From Flavobacteriaceae bacterium UBA6231 (GTDB lineage Bacteria > Bacteroidota > Bacteroidia > Flavobacteriales > Flavobacteriaceae): a DNA stretch of 35,846 bases. The translations under genes and the position numbers were made by a program. Shown here one piece after another: positions 26,698 to 34,423 of the stretch. Numbering within the stretch: position 1 is the stretch's first letter; the number at the start of each line of letters is the position of its first letter. The notes below the pieces were generated by a model. That model ran no database searches and was not told the DNA's origin. It saw only the letters and a list, made by a program, of their open reading frames with translations. The DNA is taken from assembly GCA_002441545.1 (NCBI GenBank), contig DJWL01000096.1, positions 1 to 35,846 on the forward strand, in the 5' to 3' direction.

Positions 26698-28827
26698 ATG
26701 TTTAGTGGAAACATCAAATCATTAGGAAAAGTTAAAAAGATTACAGTAGCATTAACTTTGGCTTCATTAACAATGCTTGGTTACTCAACGAGTTCAACCG
26801 CAGCAGAAGAAATGGTAGGGGTAAACTTTGGTTCAGGTGCATTTGGACATGAGAGACCATTACCGGGAGTATATAACAGAGATTTTACATACGCTTCAGA
26901 AAGTTATTTCAAAGAATGGAATGATCGTGGAGTAAAATTAATAAGATTCCCAATACTCTGGGAAAGACTTCAGCCTAAGCCACACCATAATCTAGACAGT
27001 GAACAAGTAAGATTGTTGGTACAAAGTTTAAATTATGCAAAAAAATATAATCAAAAAGTTATAATTGATATTCATAACTATGGTAGATATTATGATAAAA
27101 TTATTGGTCAGGGAACTACATATGAATCATACGGAGACTTCCTTAAAAGATTAGTTTATGAATTAAAGGATCATCAAGCAATTCATGGTTGGGACATAAT
27201 GAATGAACCACATGATATGCCAACTGGATATTGGGAAAAAGCAGCCCAAGTCGGTATAGATGCAGTACGTACACACGATAAAAAAAGATACATATTTATT
27301 GAAGGAAATTCTTGGGCAAGTGCAAAAAGATGGCCTCAATATAGTGATAGCTTAAAGAATCTAAAAGATCCTTCTAAGAATTTAGTGTTCTCAGCACACC
27401 AATACTTTGATCAGCATGAAAGTGGAAAATATAATCCAGAAGACATGAGTAAAGTATATCCAAATATAGGTGTAGATAAAGTTAAGCCTTTCGTAGAATG
27501 GTTGAAGAAAAATAACCTGAAAGGTTATATTGGAGAATATGGCGTTCCACCTAATGATACTAGATGGTTAGTTGCTATGGATAATATGCTTAAATATTTG
27601 GCTGACAATTGCATACCTTCAACAATATGGGCGGCAGGTCCGTGGTGGGGTGATAATATCTTAGCAGTAGAACCTATAAATGGTAAAGAAAGACCTCAAT
27701 GGGGAATTGTTAAGAAGCATGTTCACAAAACTTGCAATGACATTGGACCGGGTAACTCAGGCGGTCAGGGCGGAAATGCAACACCTACGCCAACACCTAC
27801 ACCTGCTCCAAGTCCAACACCGGATATAGGGGGAGATCTAATAACCACAGATACAGTGACTTTAAACAATTTCACTAGTAATGTTTGGTTGAAAGGTATA
27901 TTTAGAAATGCAGATGGATTTTCTGTCAGAAATACGCCAGCTAATTTATCTGCGTTGAAATCAGGAACAACCATAAAATTTGCTGACGGTTCTGTAAGAA
28001 AAGTTACAAGAATTCAAGTAGTAGGAGAACATCTAAGTATTTTTGTTACTGGTGGAAGATTGGATGGTAATAAAGTTGGTTATCCTAATAAGATAAGTAT
28101 TGTTAAAAATACTGGTGATACTTCCAATAGTGGTGGTAACTCTGGAAATAACGGTAGTGGTAGTAATGCGGGTGAAACACCTAATGTTGGTGGTGCGTCT
28201 GTTACACTAAATAATTTCACAAGTAATGTTTGGCATAAAGGTGTATTTAAAAACAATGTAGGATTCTCAGTTCCAAATACAGCAGCTAATTTAGCAAATC
28301 TAAAAGCTGGAGTAGATTTAAAGTTTGCTGATGGTTCTGTAAGAAAGATAACTAGAGTGCAAGTAGTGGGTCAACATTTAAGTATATTTGTAACTGGTTC
28401 TAAACTAGATGGAAATAGAGTTGGTTATCCAAACAAGATTACTGTAGTTACAACTGGTGGTAATACTGATAGCAATTCTGGAAACGGAAACAATAATAGC
28501 GATAATGGGACTGGTGGCAACACTGATAGCGGTTCTGGAAGCAATGGTGATACTGTAGTAAATACTAGCTTCAATAACTACACTAACGCTCATTGGTTAA
28601 AAGGTGTCTTTAGAACTGCACCGGGCTTCTCTATTGCAAATAATAGTACTAACTTGAATGCCTTTAAAGCTGGCAATTATGTACAGTTCGCAAACAAAGA
28701 CACTAGAAAAATAACTAGAGTACAAGTTGTAGATGGTGGAAATTTAAGTATATTTGTAGAGGGTGCTAAATTGGATGGAAACAAAGTTGGATATCCAAAC
28801 ACAATTAACGTTTTAACAACAAAATAA
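26698..28827 (+). CDS. Secreted GH5 endoglucanase (cellulase) 2 with three C-terminal modules
   Basis: 709 aa. Signal peptide: basic GKVKK (10-14), hydrophobic core ITVALTLASLTMLGY, probable cleavage after STAA (36). GH5 domain ~38-350: LIRFPILWER (Arg83), DIHNYGRYY (His126-Asn127), acid/base Glu170 in DIMNEPHDMP, His234, nucleophile Glu280 in GYIGEYG, WWG at 316-318. Then a Pro-Thr linker (TPTPTPTPAPSPTP), three ~83-aa modules at 387-469, 502-585 and 623-706, and Gly/Asn/Ser-rich linkers between them. About 60% identical to cellulase 1 in the catalytic part by eye; the modules are more divergent. SD GGAGAGAG. Linkers differ in type (Pro-Asn in copy 1, Gly-Asn-Ser here), so the duplication is old or the linkers evolve fast. 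Catalytic residues are intact, so both are predicted active on beta-1,4-glucan. Confidence 0.9.
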   Translation: MFSGNIKSLGKVKKITVALTLASLTMLGYSTSSTAAEEMVGVNFGSGAFGHERPLPGVYNRDFTYASESYFKEWNDRGVKLIRFPILWERLQPKPHHNLDSEQVRLLVQSLNYAKKYNQKVIIDIHNYGRYYDKIIGQGTTYESYGDFLKRLVYELKDHQAIHGWDIMNEPHDMPTGYWEKAAQVGIDAVRTHDKKRYIFIEGNSWASAKRWPQYSDSLKNLKDPSKNLVFSAHQYFDQHESGKYNPEDMSKVYPNIGVDKVKPFVEWLKKNNLKGYIGEYGVPPNDTRWLVAMDNMLKYLADNCIPSTIWAAGPWWGDNILAVEPINGKERPQWGIVKKHVHKTCNDIGPGNSGGQGGNATPTPTPTPAPSPTPDIGGDLITTDTVTLNNFTSNVWLKGIFRNADGFSVRNTPANLSALKSGTTIKFADGSVRKVTRIQVVGEHLSIFVTGGRLDGNKVGYPNKISIVKNTGDTSNSGGNSGNNGSGSNAGETPNVGGASVTLNNFTSNVWHKGVFKNNVGFSVPNTAANLANLKAGVDLKFADGSVRKITRVQVVGQHLSIFVTGSKLDGNRVGYPNKITVVTTGGNTDSNSGNGNNNSDNGTGGNTDSGSGSNGDTVVNTSFNNYTNAHWLKGVFRTAPGFSIANNSTNLNAFKAGNYVQFANKDTRKITRVQVVDGGNLSIFVEGAKLDGNKVGYPNTINVLTTK
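27856..28815 (+). repeat. Three C-terminal modules of cellulase 2
   Basis: Copies at protein residues 387-469, 502-585 and 623-706. Pattern: LNNFTSNVW.KG.F..., GFSV, A-N-L, a KFADGSVRK[VI]TR[IV]QVV segment, HLSIFVTG, LDGN[KR]VGYPNKI. The third copy is the most divergent (FNNYTNAHW). They are homologous to the modules of cellulase 1. Confidence 0.75.
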
Positions 28828-28844
28828 TATACCTGAAACAAAAG

Positions 28845-28867
28845 AAAGGAACCTTAATGGCTCCTTT
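28845..28867 (-). terminator. Terminator of the 28869 gene, also downstream of cellulase 2
   Basis: 9-bp stem (28845-28853 with 28859-28867). On minus the central pair is G-U, so the hairpin is complete; on plus it is an A-C mismatch followed by TTTTTT. Confidence 0.7.
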
Positions 28868-28868
28868 T

Positions 28869-29066
28869 TTAATTTACTGCTGAGCTAGAATGAAGAATGA
28901 GCATAGAACCTGCAATAACTGCGAAAAAGATTACAATGAAGGCAATTACAACATTTTTCATAAAAGAAGACATTGATTGAGTTCGAGCAAAGTCAGCATT
29001 GCTTAGGTCTGGTCGATCTTCTTTTGCTAATTCATAAGGTTTTGGAGATCGTTTGAATAATTTCAT
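28869..29066 (-). CDS. 65-aa C-tail-anchored membrane protein
   Basis: Starts MKLFKRSPKPYELAKEDRPD at ATG 29066 behind GGAGGAAATTT; the open frame extends to 29219 but has no signals there. One membrane span near the C-terminus (39-58, VVIAFIVIFFAVIAGSMLIL) with a basic/acidic N-terminal half in the cytoplasm. Not recognised; could be a small signalling or lysis-related protein, without further evidence. Confidence 0.65.
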   Translation of the reverse strand: MKLFKRSPKPYELAKEDRPDLSNADFARTQSMSSFMKNVVIAFIVIFFAVIAGSMLILHSSSAVN

Positions 29067-29139
29067 AAATTTCCTCCGATTGTTTGTAGCATTATCATAC
29101 AACAAGAAGAGAAAAAGTCTAGAAAAAATAGATGAAAAG

Positions 29140-29166
29140 AAAAAAGGAGCTATTAGCTCCTTTTTT
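29140..29166 (-). terminator. Intrinsic terminator of the 29167 gene
   Basis: AAAAAAGGAGCT / AGCTCCTTTTTT stem with a 3-nt loop immediately after the stop codon. Confidence 0.85.
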
Positions 29167-29358
29167 TTAATCAACCTGAGTTGGTTGAGCATTAAATGGA
29201 GAATATACAAATTCATCATCTTCTAGGTGAGATACATAGGATGAATCAACACCAAACATTCCACCAGTAGCTGTATCTTTATAGATAGCCACATGAACAG
29301 GAAAACCAGTATCCGGGTCTTTAACAACAATTTCAGTTACTTGGATTGCAGTATTCAT
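29167..29358 (-). CDS. Hypothetical protein, 63 aa
   Basis: Starts MNTAIQVTEIVVKDPDTGFP at ATG 29358 behind GAGGTTAAAAAT. A small beta-type protein (VHVAIYKDTATGGMFGVDSS) with an acidic tail. The upstream gene ends 12 bp away. No function known to me. Confidence 0.65.
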   Translation of the reverse strand: MNTAIQVTEIVVKDPDTGFPVHVAIYKDTATGGMFGVDSSYVSHLEDDEFVYSPFNAQPTQVD

Positions 29359-29370
29359 ATTTTTAACCTC

Positions 29371-29589
29371 TTATAGCCATTTAGAAAGATGACGGGATTC
29401 GATTTTATCTGTGCCGTTCCGACCATTACAAGTATAATCAAGAGTGAAATAACAACTTACCTCAGAATTGACTGGAGATACTTGCACTTCAATTCCTACA
29501 ATTGTGAAACTTTTGGTGTCATTAACAACAACTGTATCATTTAGAGAGATTGTTTTGCCATTTCGTACTTGTTCAGCAGTATATTTCAT
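29371..29589 (-). CDS. Hypothetical protein, 72 aa
   Basis: Starts MKYTAEQVRNGKTISLNDTV at ATG 29589 behind AAGGATTTATTT. All-beta appearance (SFTIVGIEVQVSPVNSEVSC) with two Cys near 46 and 54. Middle member of a three-gene run 30004-29167. Not recognised. Confidence 0.65.
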   Translation of the reverse strand: MKYTAEQVRNGKTISLNDTVVVNDTKSFTIVGIEVQVSPVNSEVSCYFTLDYTCNGRNGTDKIESRHLSKWL

Positions 29590-29599
29590 AAATAAATCC

Positions 29600-30004
29600 T
29601 TATTGCATTTTAGAGAGAAGTTTAAGAGCCGCAGAGCGAATGGAAATTAGCTCATTAGTGATACGAATTTCATCAGCACTCATCGGTTTAACTTTAGTGA
29701 GTTCAAGATTGCTTTCCAAACGCAGAGCTTCAAGAACATCCGAATTTTCAGTTGCGAATTCGCGCTTGTAGACTTCAAAACCATCATCAGTAAGGCGAAC
29801 GCTTTGTGTAGTAGGCTGAGCAATGAGAGCCTTCTTTTTGAGGTTAAGAATGACCGCATTAACTTGATTCTCTTTTACAGTTTCACGCCCGCGAGCAATT
29901 TCTTTGGTGAGACAGTAAGTAGAACTTACATTGAGAGGACGATAACCTTTAACTTCTGCAATGTTACGGATTACGGAACGTTCGAGAGCAGTTACTTGAG
30001 TCAT
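29600..30004 (-). CDS. Predicted winged-helix protein, 134 aa
   Basis: The N-terminal 85 residues look like a winged helix: ALERSVIRNIAEVKG (helix 1), VKENQVNAVILNLKKKALIA (recognition helix) and VRLTDDGFEVYKREF (wing and last helix, in MarR/PadR style). The C-terminal part is helical (LTKVKPMSADEIRITNELIS). Start ATG 30004 behind GGAGATACAAA, promoter 30041-30069. A DNA-binding role is inferred from pattern only. Confidence 0.6.
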   Translation of the reverse strand: MTQVTALERSVIRNIAEVKGYRPLNVSSTYCLTKEIARGRETVKENQVNAVILNLKKKALIAQPTTQSVRLTDDGFEVYKREFATENSDVLEALRLESNLELTKVKPMSADEIRITNELISIRSAALKLLSKMQ

Positions 30005-30040
30005 TTTGTATCTCCAAGGTGGCTTCGTTTTGATGGGGTC

Positions 30041-30069
30041 ATTATACTAAAATAATAGACTTTTTGCAA
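30041..30069 (-). promoter_or_regulatory. Promoter of the winged-helix gene
   Basis: TTGCAA (30064-30069), 17 bp, TATAAT (30041-30046) on minus. Confidence 0.7.
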
Positions 30070-30104
30070 GCGGGAAATGATTATTTGATGTTTTTTTCTA
30101 CAGG

Positions 30105-30692
30105 TTAAAAGGAAACAGCAGCAAATTTAAGAGGCTTGTTTTTAATCCCTGCAAATGAGCTATTTGCTTTCGGCAAGACTGAATGAATACACCACGTATC
30201 CAAGAAAACAATATCACCAGCTTTTGGCGTTAAGAGATGATGGATTCCTTGTTCATCAATGGATAGAATGCGATTGTTTCCTTTATTTTCAGTAATAAAC
30301 ATAATTTGACCACGAGACAAAATACTTTCTATATCATTATGAGCCTGAGCGTAATAGACTGAACAAAAGAGTGAACTGTAGCTAAGTGCGCTTAAATTTT
30401 GATATTTAGAATTGATAAAATCTTTAAAAAAGGGATTTTTATTTTTAATTGCAAAATCAAATAATACAAAATCGTCTTCGTTAATGATTTGCGACAAGTC
30501 AACTTGATATTTTTTAGCGAGATTATAATCTATGGAAGAAAAATCTGAATTCCAAAGAGCAGAGTCAGGATATACTTTCATAGCAGATAATTTAAATATT
30601 TCATTTTTGGATAGTTTTCCAATTATAGACAACGAAACATTATGATTTAAGTTAAAGAGGTTATGCATGGTGTATTCAGAAACTGGATGCAT
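30105..30692 (-). CDS. Candidate 2OG-Fe(II) dioxygenase-like protein
   Basis: 195 aa. H118-N-D120 forms a possible HxD facial-triad motif, and LTPKAGDIVFLDTWCIHSVL (154-173) supplies the distal His170, in the arrangement typical of double-stranded beta-helix oxygenases. Basic residues (Lys184, Lys186, Lys189) 14-19 positions later could bind 2-oxoglutarate. The N-terminal half is helical and unrecognised. Start ATG 30692 with AGAGGTGA upstream, overlapping the end of the 41-aa gene. In phages such enzymes modify DNA, RNA or proteins; the substrate cannot be read here. Confidence 0.5.
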   Translation of the reverse strand: MHPVSEYTMHNLFNLNHNVSLSIIGKLSKNEIFKLSAMKVYPDSALWNSDFSSIDYNLAKKYQVDLSQIINEDDFVLFDFAIKNKNPFFKDFINSKYQNLSALSYSSLFCSVYYAQAHNDIESILSRGQIMFITENKGNNRILSIDEQGIHHLLTPKAGDIVFLDTWCIHSVLPKANSSFAGIKNKPLKFAAVSF

Positions 30693-30698
30693 TTTTAA

Positions 30699-30824
30699 TC
30701 ACCTCTTTTTAAATTGTTGAGAATATTGACTTTTTTGTTTGATTTTATTTAAAATGTCTTGTGATTTGTTAAAAGCTTTAATAATATCTAAAGCTACTTG
30801 ACGTTCTGATTTATTGAAATGCAT
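30699..30824 (-). CDS. 41-aa basic helical protein
   Basis: Starts MHFNKSERQVALDIIKAFNK and ends QQFKKR; a single Lys/Gln-rich helix. Its last codons supply the SD (AAGAGGTGA) of the oxygenase-like gene, so translation is likely coupled. No clear SD of its own; it follows the 30843 gene by 18 bp. Confidence 0.5.
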   Translation of the reverse strand: MHFNKSERQVALDIIKAFNKSQDILNKIKQKSQYSQQFKKR

Positions 30825-30842
30825 AAAGTTTATTTTTAATGA

Positions 30843-31211
30843 TTAAATTAAAGAAGCTAGTCTGTTTAAAATTTCTTTTGCTCGCTTGCTTGGTTGGCGA
30901 GTCAAAAAAGCACAAGGCTTTCCATTAGAATAAGGTGGAGTATGTCCAAAATAAGTATATTGTTCAGAAGTAGGATCTAAGATAATACCCGTAAGCTTAT
31001 TTTTCAACCACCAATGAGTACCACCAGTATGATCACGGCCACAATAAGCACTCCAAACAGCCTTTCCACCAAATAGATGGAATAATGCTTCGGAAGATGC
31101 ATAACAATGACCAGTTGTCAGATGACGTTCTTCCATTTTACGATACTCTGGTTTCAAAAGATCATCGGTAAGAACAGAGTGAATATCTGAAATAATTCTA
31201 CTGAAAGCCAT
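30843..31211 (-). CDS. Conserved protein with Cys-His-Asp triad, 122 aa
   Basis: Contains GHCYASSEALFHLFGGKAVW (Cys36), GGTHWWLKNKLTGIILDPTS (His66, Asp79) and PCAFLTRQPSKRA near the C-terminus. This belongs, from memory, to a widespread phage and bacterial family annotated only as hypothetical. The ordered Cys, His, Asp with THWWL and ILDPT resembles papain-like or transglutaminase-like folds; activity is inference. Start ATG 31211, SD GAGA. First gene of a run with the 41-aa and oxygenase-like genes. Confidence 0.65.
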   Translation of the reverse strand: MAFSRIISDIHSVLTDDLLKPEYRKMEERHLTTGHCYASSEALFHLFGGKAVWSAYCGRDHTGGTHWWLKNKLTGIILDPTSEQYTYFGHTPPYSNGKPCAFLTRQPSKRAKEILNRLASLI

Positions 31212-31242
31212 TTTGAAAATCTCGTATTGTTTGAATAGATTA

Positions 31243-31271
31243 ATTATAGCATAGATGGCTTGAATAGTACA
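31243..31271 (-). promoter_or_regulatory. Promoter of the 31211-30105 run
   Basis: TGTACT (31266-31271), 17 bp, TATAAT preceded by TATGC (31243-31248) on minus; the -35 is weak. Confidence 0.5.
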
Positions 31272-31281
31272 GATTTATAAA

Positions 31282-31563
31282 CTACTCACCAAAATTTTTA
31301 CGAAGCCGATTAATCCAAGAATCAACACCCGACCAACCAACAAATCCAGTCGCTGTCAGTTCTTTTGGAAATTTTTGATATTCTTTATAGAGACAAACAA
31401 TTTCTTCAACTTCTTTGGTATAGAATTCTTTGTTGAAAAAAATAGAGCCATCATCAATACGTTCTTTGGTGTCATCATTATTGCGGATGGCAGCTACCAG
31501 ATTACCACGAACATTGCGGAATTTTGCTTCTAGCTGCTTTTGCTCTTTAGTCTTAGCCATCAT
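31282..31563 (-). CDS. Hypothetical protein, 93 aa
   Basis: Starts (M)MAKTKEQKQLEAKFRNVRGN behind GAGGATTTA at the ATG pair 31563/31560. Basic N-terminal helix and a Trp-containing C-terminus (GFVGWSGVDSWINRLRKNFG). Not recognised. Confidence 0.65.
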   Translation of the reverse strand: MMAKTKEQKQLEAKFRNVRGNLVAAIRNNDDTKERIDDGSIFFNKEFYTKEVEEIVCLYKEYQKFPKELTATGFVGWSGVDSWINRLRKNFGE

Positions 31564-31629
31564 TAAATCCTCTTAATCTCTGTTCTACTGAAGCTATATT
31601 GTACTATAAATACTCAAATAAAGCAATTT

Positions 31630-32037
31630 TTAAGAAATTTTTTGAACGACCCGTTTAAGGCTATTAACAATAAAAGTATGATTGCAGGTATTTGTTTTCA
31701 TTCCTTGAGAACCTTCAAGAAAGTTCCAAACAGCATTGAATAGGTCAGTTGGAATAATTTTATTGCGAATAGGCATTTTGTCTTGACGAAATGGGATAGA
31801 ATAAAGGAGTTGAGACGGATAATCAATAACACCATCATAAATATCAACTTCCATAACCTGAACATCTGACGATTCAGGAAGTCCAGCAATAGTCATATCT
31901 GGATTAACAAAAGAGAATACAGTGGAGTTAATTGTTAATTCATCTTTTGTGAAAAGTTCTACTTTTCCATCTGGATACACAAGAGCGACAACACGGTTAA
32001 CTGGCTGCGAAAATAGGGATTTAATATATTTAAACAT
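31630..32037 (-). CDS. Hypothetical protein, 135 aa
   Basis: Start at ATG 32037 (MFKYIKSLFSQPVNRVVALV) behind AGGTGCCAC; the open frame to 32070 has no signals. Beta-rich first half (YPDGKVELFTKDELTINSTV), helical C-terminus (TFIVNSLKRVVQKIS). Own promoter 32070-32098. Not recognised. Confidence 0.65.
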   Translation of the reverse strand: MFKYIKSLFSQPVNRVVALVYPDGKVELFTKDELTINSTVFSFVNPDMTIAGLPESSDVQVMEVDIYDGVIDYPSQLLYSIPFRQDKMPIRNKIIPTDLFNAVWNFLEGSQGMKTNTCNHTFIVNSLKRVVQKIS

Positions 32038-32069
32038 GTGGCACCTGTGATGTGATATTTTATAAGCCA

Positions 32070-32098
32070 ATTATAGCAATTTTGCCAACAACAATCAA
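32070..32098 (-). promoter_or_regulatory. Promoter of the 31630-32037 gene
   Basis: TTGATT (32093-32098), 17 bp, TATAAT preceded by TTGC (32070-32075) on minus; the -35 is in the end of the upstream gene. Confidence 0.7.
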
Positions 32099-32859
32099 GA
32101 ACTCAACATCGAAGAAATTAATAATAGTTGATTAAGATCATCAAATTGTTCAAGATGTGTGCAGTTATATTGAGATAACAATGTATCTATTATAAATTGA
32201 TGCAAGCCATCATTAAGAGTGATTTTTGAAGTCTTAATACTTGACTCAAAATGTTCTGTCATAAGTGTTATTTCTAAATTAGTAATACCAATCGAAAATA
32301 ATGAGCTATTAAGTTGTAATGCTGGACACCTATTTAACCTTTTAGAAATAGTAAAGCATTCGAATTCATCTTTAATTCCATTCAATGAAAATTTAAAAGG
32401 TTTTTTATTAAAATGATCGCAAAGTCTGCCATCAAAGCCTAAAACTTTATCTATAAATCGAAGGTTGTTAAAAAACCGCAAAGATTCATCAATTTCTGTA
32501 ACAGTTATTAACGTTGCTGACTCACCAGCTATTGCTTTTTCAATAACATTGGCAATGTAATGGTTAATATTTTCATTTATTTCATAGTGGAATTTAAAAT
32601 TTGAGTCTACCCAAAAAAATGGATATGAAAAATTAATGTCAAAGGAAAAGTATTCTTTCATAAAAACAATGGAAATCTCTACTTTGGCATCATTACGCAT
32701 TAACAATATATCATCAACAAAAGCAGTAAGAATAGCCGTAAATTTTTCTTGAGAAATATAAGAATTCTTATTACCAATATCAAGTCGCTTAATATCTGAT
32801 AAATTAATGTTCATATCATAGCCAGTGATAGGAATTAATTCAGATGAAGTCGTTGACAT
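32095..32859 (-). CDS. Hypothetical protein, 254 aa
   Basis: Starts MSTTSSELIPITGYDMNINL at ATG 32859 behind GAGGATTTTTCC. Alternating alpha/beta segments (VEISIVFMKEYFSFDINFSY; NHYIANVIEKAIAGESATLI) and a Leu-rich C-terminus. It has a TATAAT box at 32893-32898 but no good -35. No family recognised. Confidence 0.65.
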   Translation of the reverse strand: MSTTSSELIPITGYDMNINLSDIKRLDIGNKNSYISQEKFTAILTAFVDDILLMRNDAKVEISIVFMKEYFSFDINFSYPFFWVDSNFKFHYEINENINHYIANVIEKAIAGESATLITVTEIDESLRFFNNLRFIDKVLGFDGRLCDHFNKKPFKFSLNGIKDEFECFTISKRLNRCPALQLNSSLFSIGITNLEITLMTEHFESSIKTSKITLNDGLHQFIIDTLLSQYNCTHLEQFDDLNQLLLISSMLSS

Positions 32860-32924
32860 GGAAAAATCCTCTTAATCTTAGAAAGTAAGAGGATTATACC
32901 ATATAAATGATTTAAAGAGAAGAG

Positions 32925-33236
32925 TTAATAACAACTAAAAGTATCAAGATAATGCCGAGCATGAGAGATGAGTTTTTCTGGAGAAAGATCTTCAACTGAA
33001 CTAAGTTGAGCAATGACTTCAGGTCGTTTAGATGACCAAGTATTGCCAGATTTAACATTAATAACCTTGCCAGAATGACCGCCTACACCGGGAATAGAAA
33101 CATCACGGATTACAAGGCCAGTCCAAGCAACGCCAGTATTTCCATCAGCATAAGTAACATCTTTGGGTTCATCAACAGTGATGACTCCATAGACGCCAAG
33201 AGAGCATTTTGCAATAGCATATTTACAAGGATTCAT
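32925..33236 (-). CDS. Hypothetical protein, 103 aa
   Basis: Starts MNPCKYAIAKCSLGVYGVIT at ATG 33236 behind AGGAGAAAAT; the open frame continues upstream through the tRNA, which is not coding. Small beta domain (TGVAWTGLVIRDVSIPGVGG; GKVINVKSGNTWSSKRPEVI), then a helix. It lies 20 bp after tRNA-Leu(CAG), so the two are likely co-transcribed from 33352-33380. No family recognised. Confidence 0.65.
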   Translation of the reverse strand: MNPCKYAIAKCSLGVYGVITVDEPKDVTYADGNTGVAWTGLVIRDVSIPGVGGHSGKVINVKSGNTWSSKRPEVIAQLSSVEDLSPEKLISHARHYLDTFSCY

Positions 33237-33256
33237 ATTTTCTCCTATAGGTTGGT

Positions 33257-33342
33257 TGGTGCGGAAGATGGGATTCGAACCCACACGCCAAGAAGGCACC
33301 AGAATCTGAATCTGGCTCGTCTACCAATTTCGACACTTCCGC
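33257..33342 (-). tRNA. tRNA-Leu(CAG)
   Basis: 86 nt with encoded CCA. Acceptor GCGGAAG/CTTCCGC, D-arm with GGTAGACG, anticodon stem CCAGA/TCTGG with loop TTCAGAT (CAG), long variable arm, T-arm GTGGGTTCGAATCCCAT. It reads CUG, which is frequent in Gram-negative hosts but not in this DNA. Confidence 0.95.
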
Positions 33343-33351
33343 AATGAAAGA

Positions 33352-33380
33352 ATTATATCAAAATATACTACCAAAAACAA
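33352..33380 (-). promoter_or_regulatory. Promoter of tRNA-Leu(CAG) and the 33236 gene
   Basis: TTGTTT (33375-33380), 17 bp, TATAAT (33352-33357) on minus, 9 bp before the tRNA. Confidence 0.65.
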
Positions 33381-33393
33381 TGATGGCAAAATG

Positions 33394-33702
33394 TTAAGTC
33401 AAGTCTTTAGATTTTTTAAATTCTTCTATTTCTTTTGTGATTTCTTTATCTTTGTTATTGATATACTCTTTTAGTTTTTCAAAAGCTTCTTTTTCTATTT
33501 CTGGATTGTTTTCTTGAATTGATTGATGTCTAAGATCAGTATAACGATAGAGTTCTTCTTGAACATCTTTTACAGTTTGCTTAGCTGACATAGAACAAAT
33601 ATCAACAATACGCGATTGAAGAGTTTTTTCATCCATTCCACGAGCAGTACAAATTTTATAAAGTGTATAACAAATGATTCCGATAACTATGACTTCACTC
33701 AT
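33394..33702 (-). CDS. N-terminally anchored coiled-coil protein, 102 aa
   Basis: Short N-terminal membrane segment (VIVIGIICYTLYKIC, 4-18), then a long charged helix (QEELYRYTDLRHQSIQENNP; EKLKEYINNKDKEITKEIEE). Start ATG 33702 behind AGGACACTTATAAT; promoter 33730-33758. The layout resembles i-spanin or membrane-tethered adaptor proteins, but no spanin partner is adjacent. Confidence 0.65.
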   Translation of the reverse strand: MSEVIVIGIICYTLYKICTARGMDEKTLQSRIVDICSMSAKQTVKDVQEELYRYTDLRHQSIQENNPEIEKEAFEKLKEYINNKDKEITKEIEEFKKSKDLT

Positions 33703-33729
33703 ATTATAAGTGTCCTATGGTTTTTTATA

Positions 33730-33758
33730 ATTATACCAAAATCATTAGAAAATGTCTA
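33730..33758 (-). promoter_or_regulatory. Promoter of the 33394-33702 gene
   Basis: TAGACA (33753-33758), 17 bp, TATAAT (33730-33735) on minus. Confidence 0.7.
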
Positions 33759-33759
33759 T

Positions 33760-33993
33760 TTAAAAATCAAAAGAATTGAACCATTGAGTTAGGTGCCTAT
33801 GGATATTGTAAAGTTCTCTTTGTGGTCCATGTATGAAGAAATGATTTTCAAAAAAACCTAGTTTTTCTTCAAAACTAATACTGTAATTTTTATTATTAAT
33901 GAGATCGTGGAGATAATCCCGAACTTGTCGAGTATATAACCAACCAACGCTAAATTTAGTTGAAACCATTTCAGAAGAATACTGCTTAGTCAT
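33760..33993 (-). CDS. Hypothetical protein, 77 aa
   Basis: Starts MTKQYSSEMVSTKFSVGWLY at ATG 33993 behind GGAGAAATT. Aromatic and His-rich (FFENHFFIHGPQRELYNIHR), soluble, unrecognised. Confidence 0.65.
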   Translation of the reverse strand: MTKQYSSEMVSTKFSVGWLYTRQVRDYLHDLINNKNYSISFEEKLGFFENHFFIHGPQRELYNIHRHLTQWFNSFDF

Positions 33994-34058
33994 AATTTCT
34001 CCGTGTTGCTTAAATAAGCTACTTTATGTATTGTAGCCTATTTAAACAACATTATCAA

Positions 34059-34421
34059 TCAAAAAACGTGAATACTGATTGTTTGATTGCCTCCAGCAGA
34101 CAAGTTGTTAGTATAATCATCGTGATTGCTATCTAACATAAGATAATCAAGTTGTTCAATGAATTCAGATGAGTTAATCATATCTTTAAAATTGTTGATT
34201 TTATAATTGTTATTAGGATGGCTGCTGAATTTTAGTTTTTCAATAGACTGAATGATTGATGTTTTGATTTCATTTTTATTTTCAACAACAAGATTTAGAG
34301 AAAAACTAGTTTCTCCATTAACCAAGAAATCATCATCAGTATCAATAATTAGTTGAATATTGATAGGGTTTTCATATTTTGATACTGCTTGTTGTTTTGC
34401 CAATTTGTTTTTAGAAGACAT
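34059..34421 (-). CDS. Hypothetical protein, 120 aa
   Basis: Starts MSSKNKLAKQQAVSKYENPI at ATG 34421 behind GGAGAACTTTAATT. Acidic and Asn-rich beta protein (IQLIIDTDDDFLVNGETSFS) with a helical middle. The SD lies inside the last codons of the 26-aa ORF upstream, so translation is coupled. Not recognised. Confidence 0.65.
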   Translation of the reverse strand: MSSKNKLAKQQAVSKYENPINIQLIIDTDDDFLVNGETSFSLNLVVENKNEIKTSIIQSIEKLKFSSHPNNNYKINNFKDMINSSEFIEQLDYLMLDSNHDDYTNNLSAGGNQTISIHVF

Positions 34422-34423
34422 AA

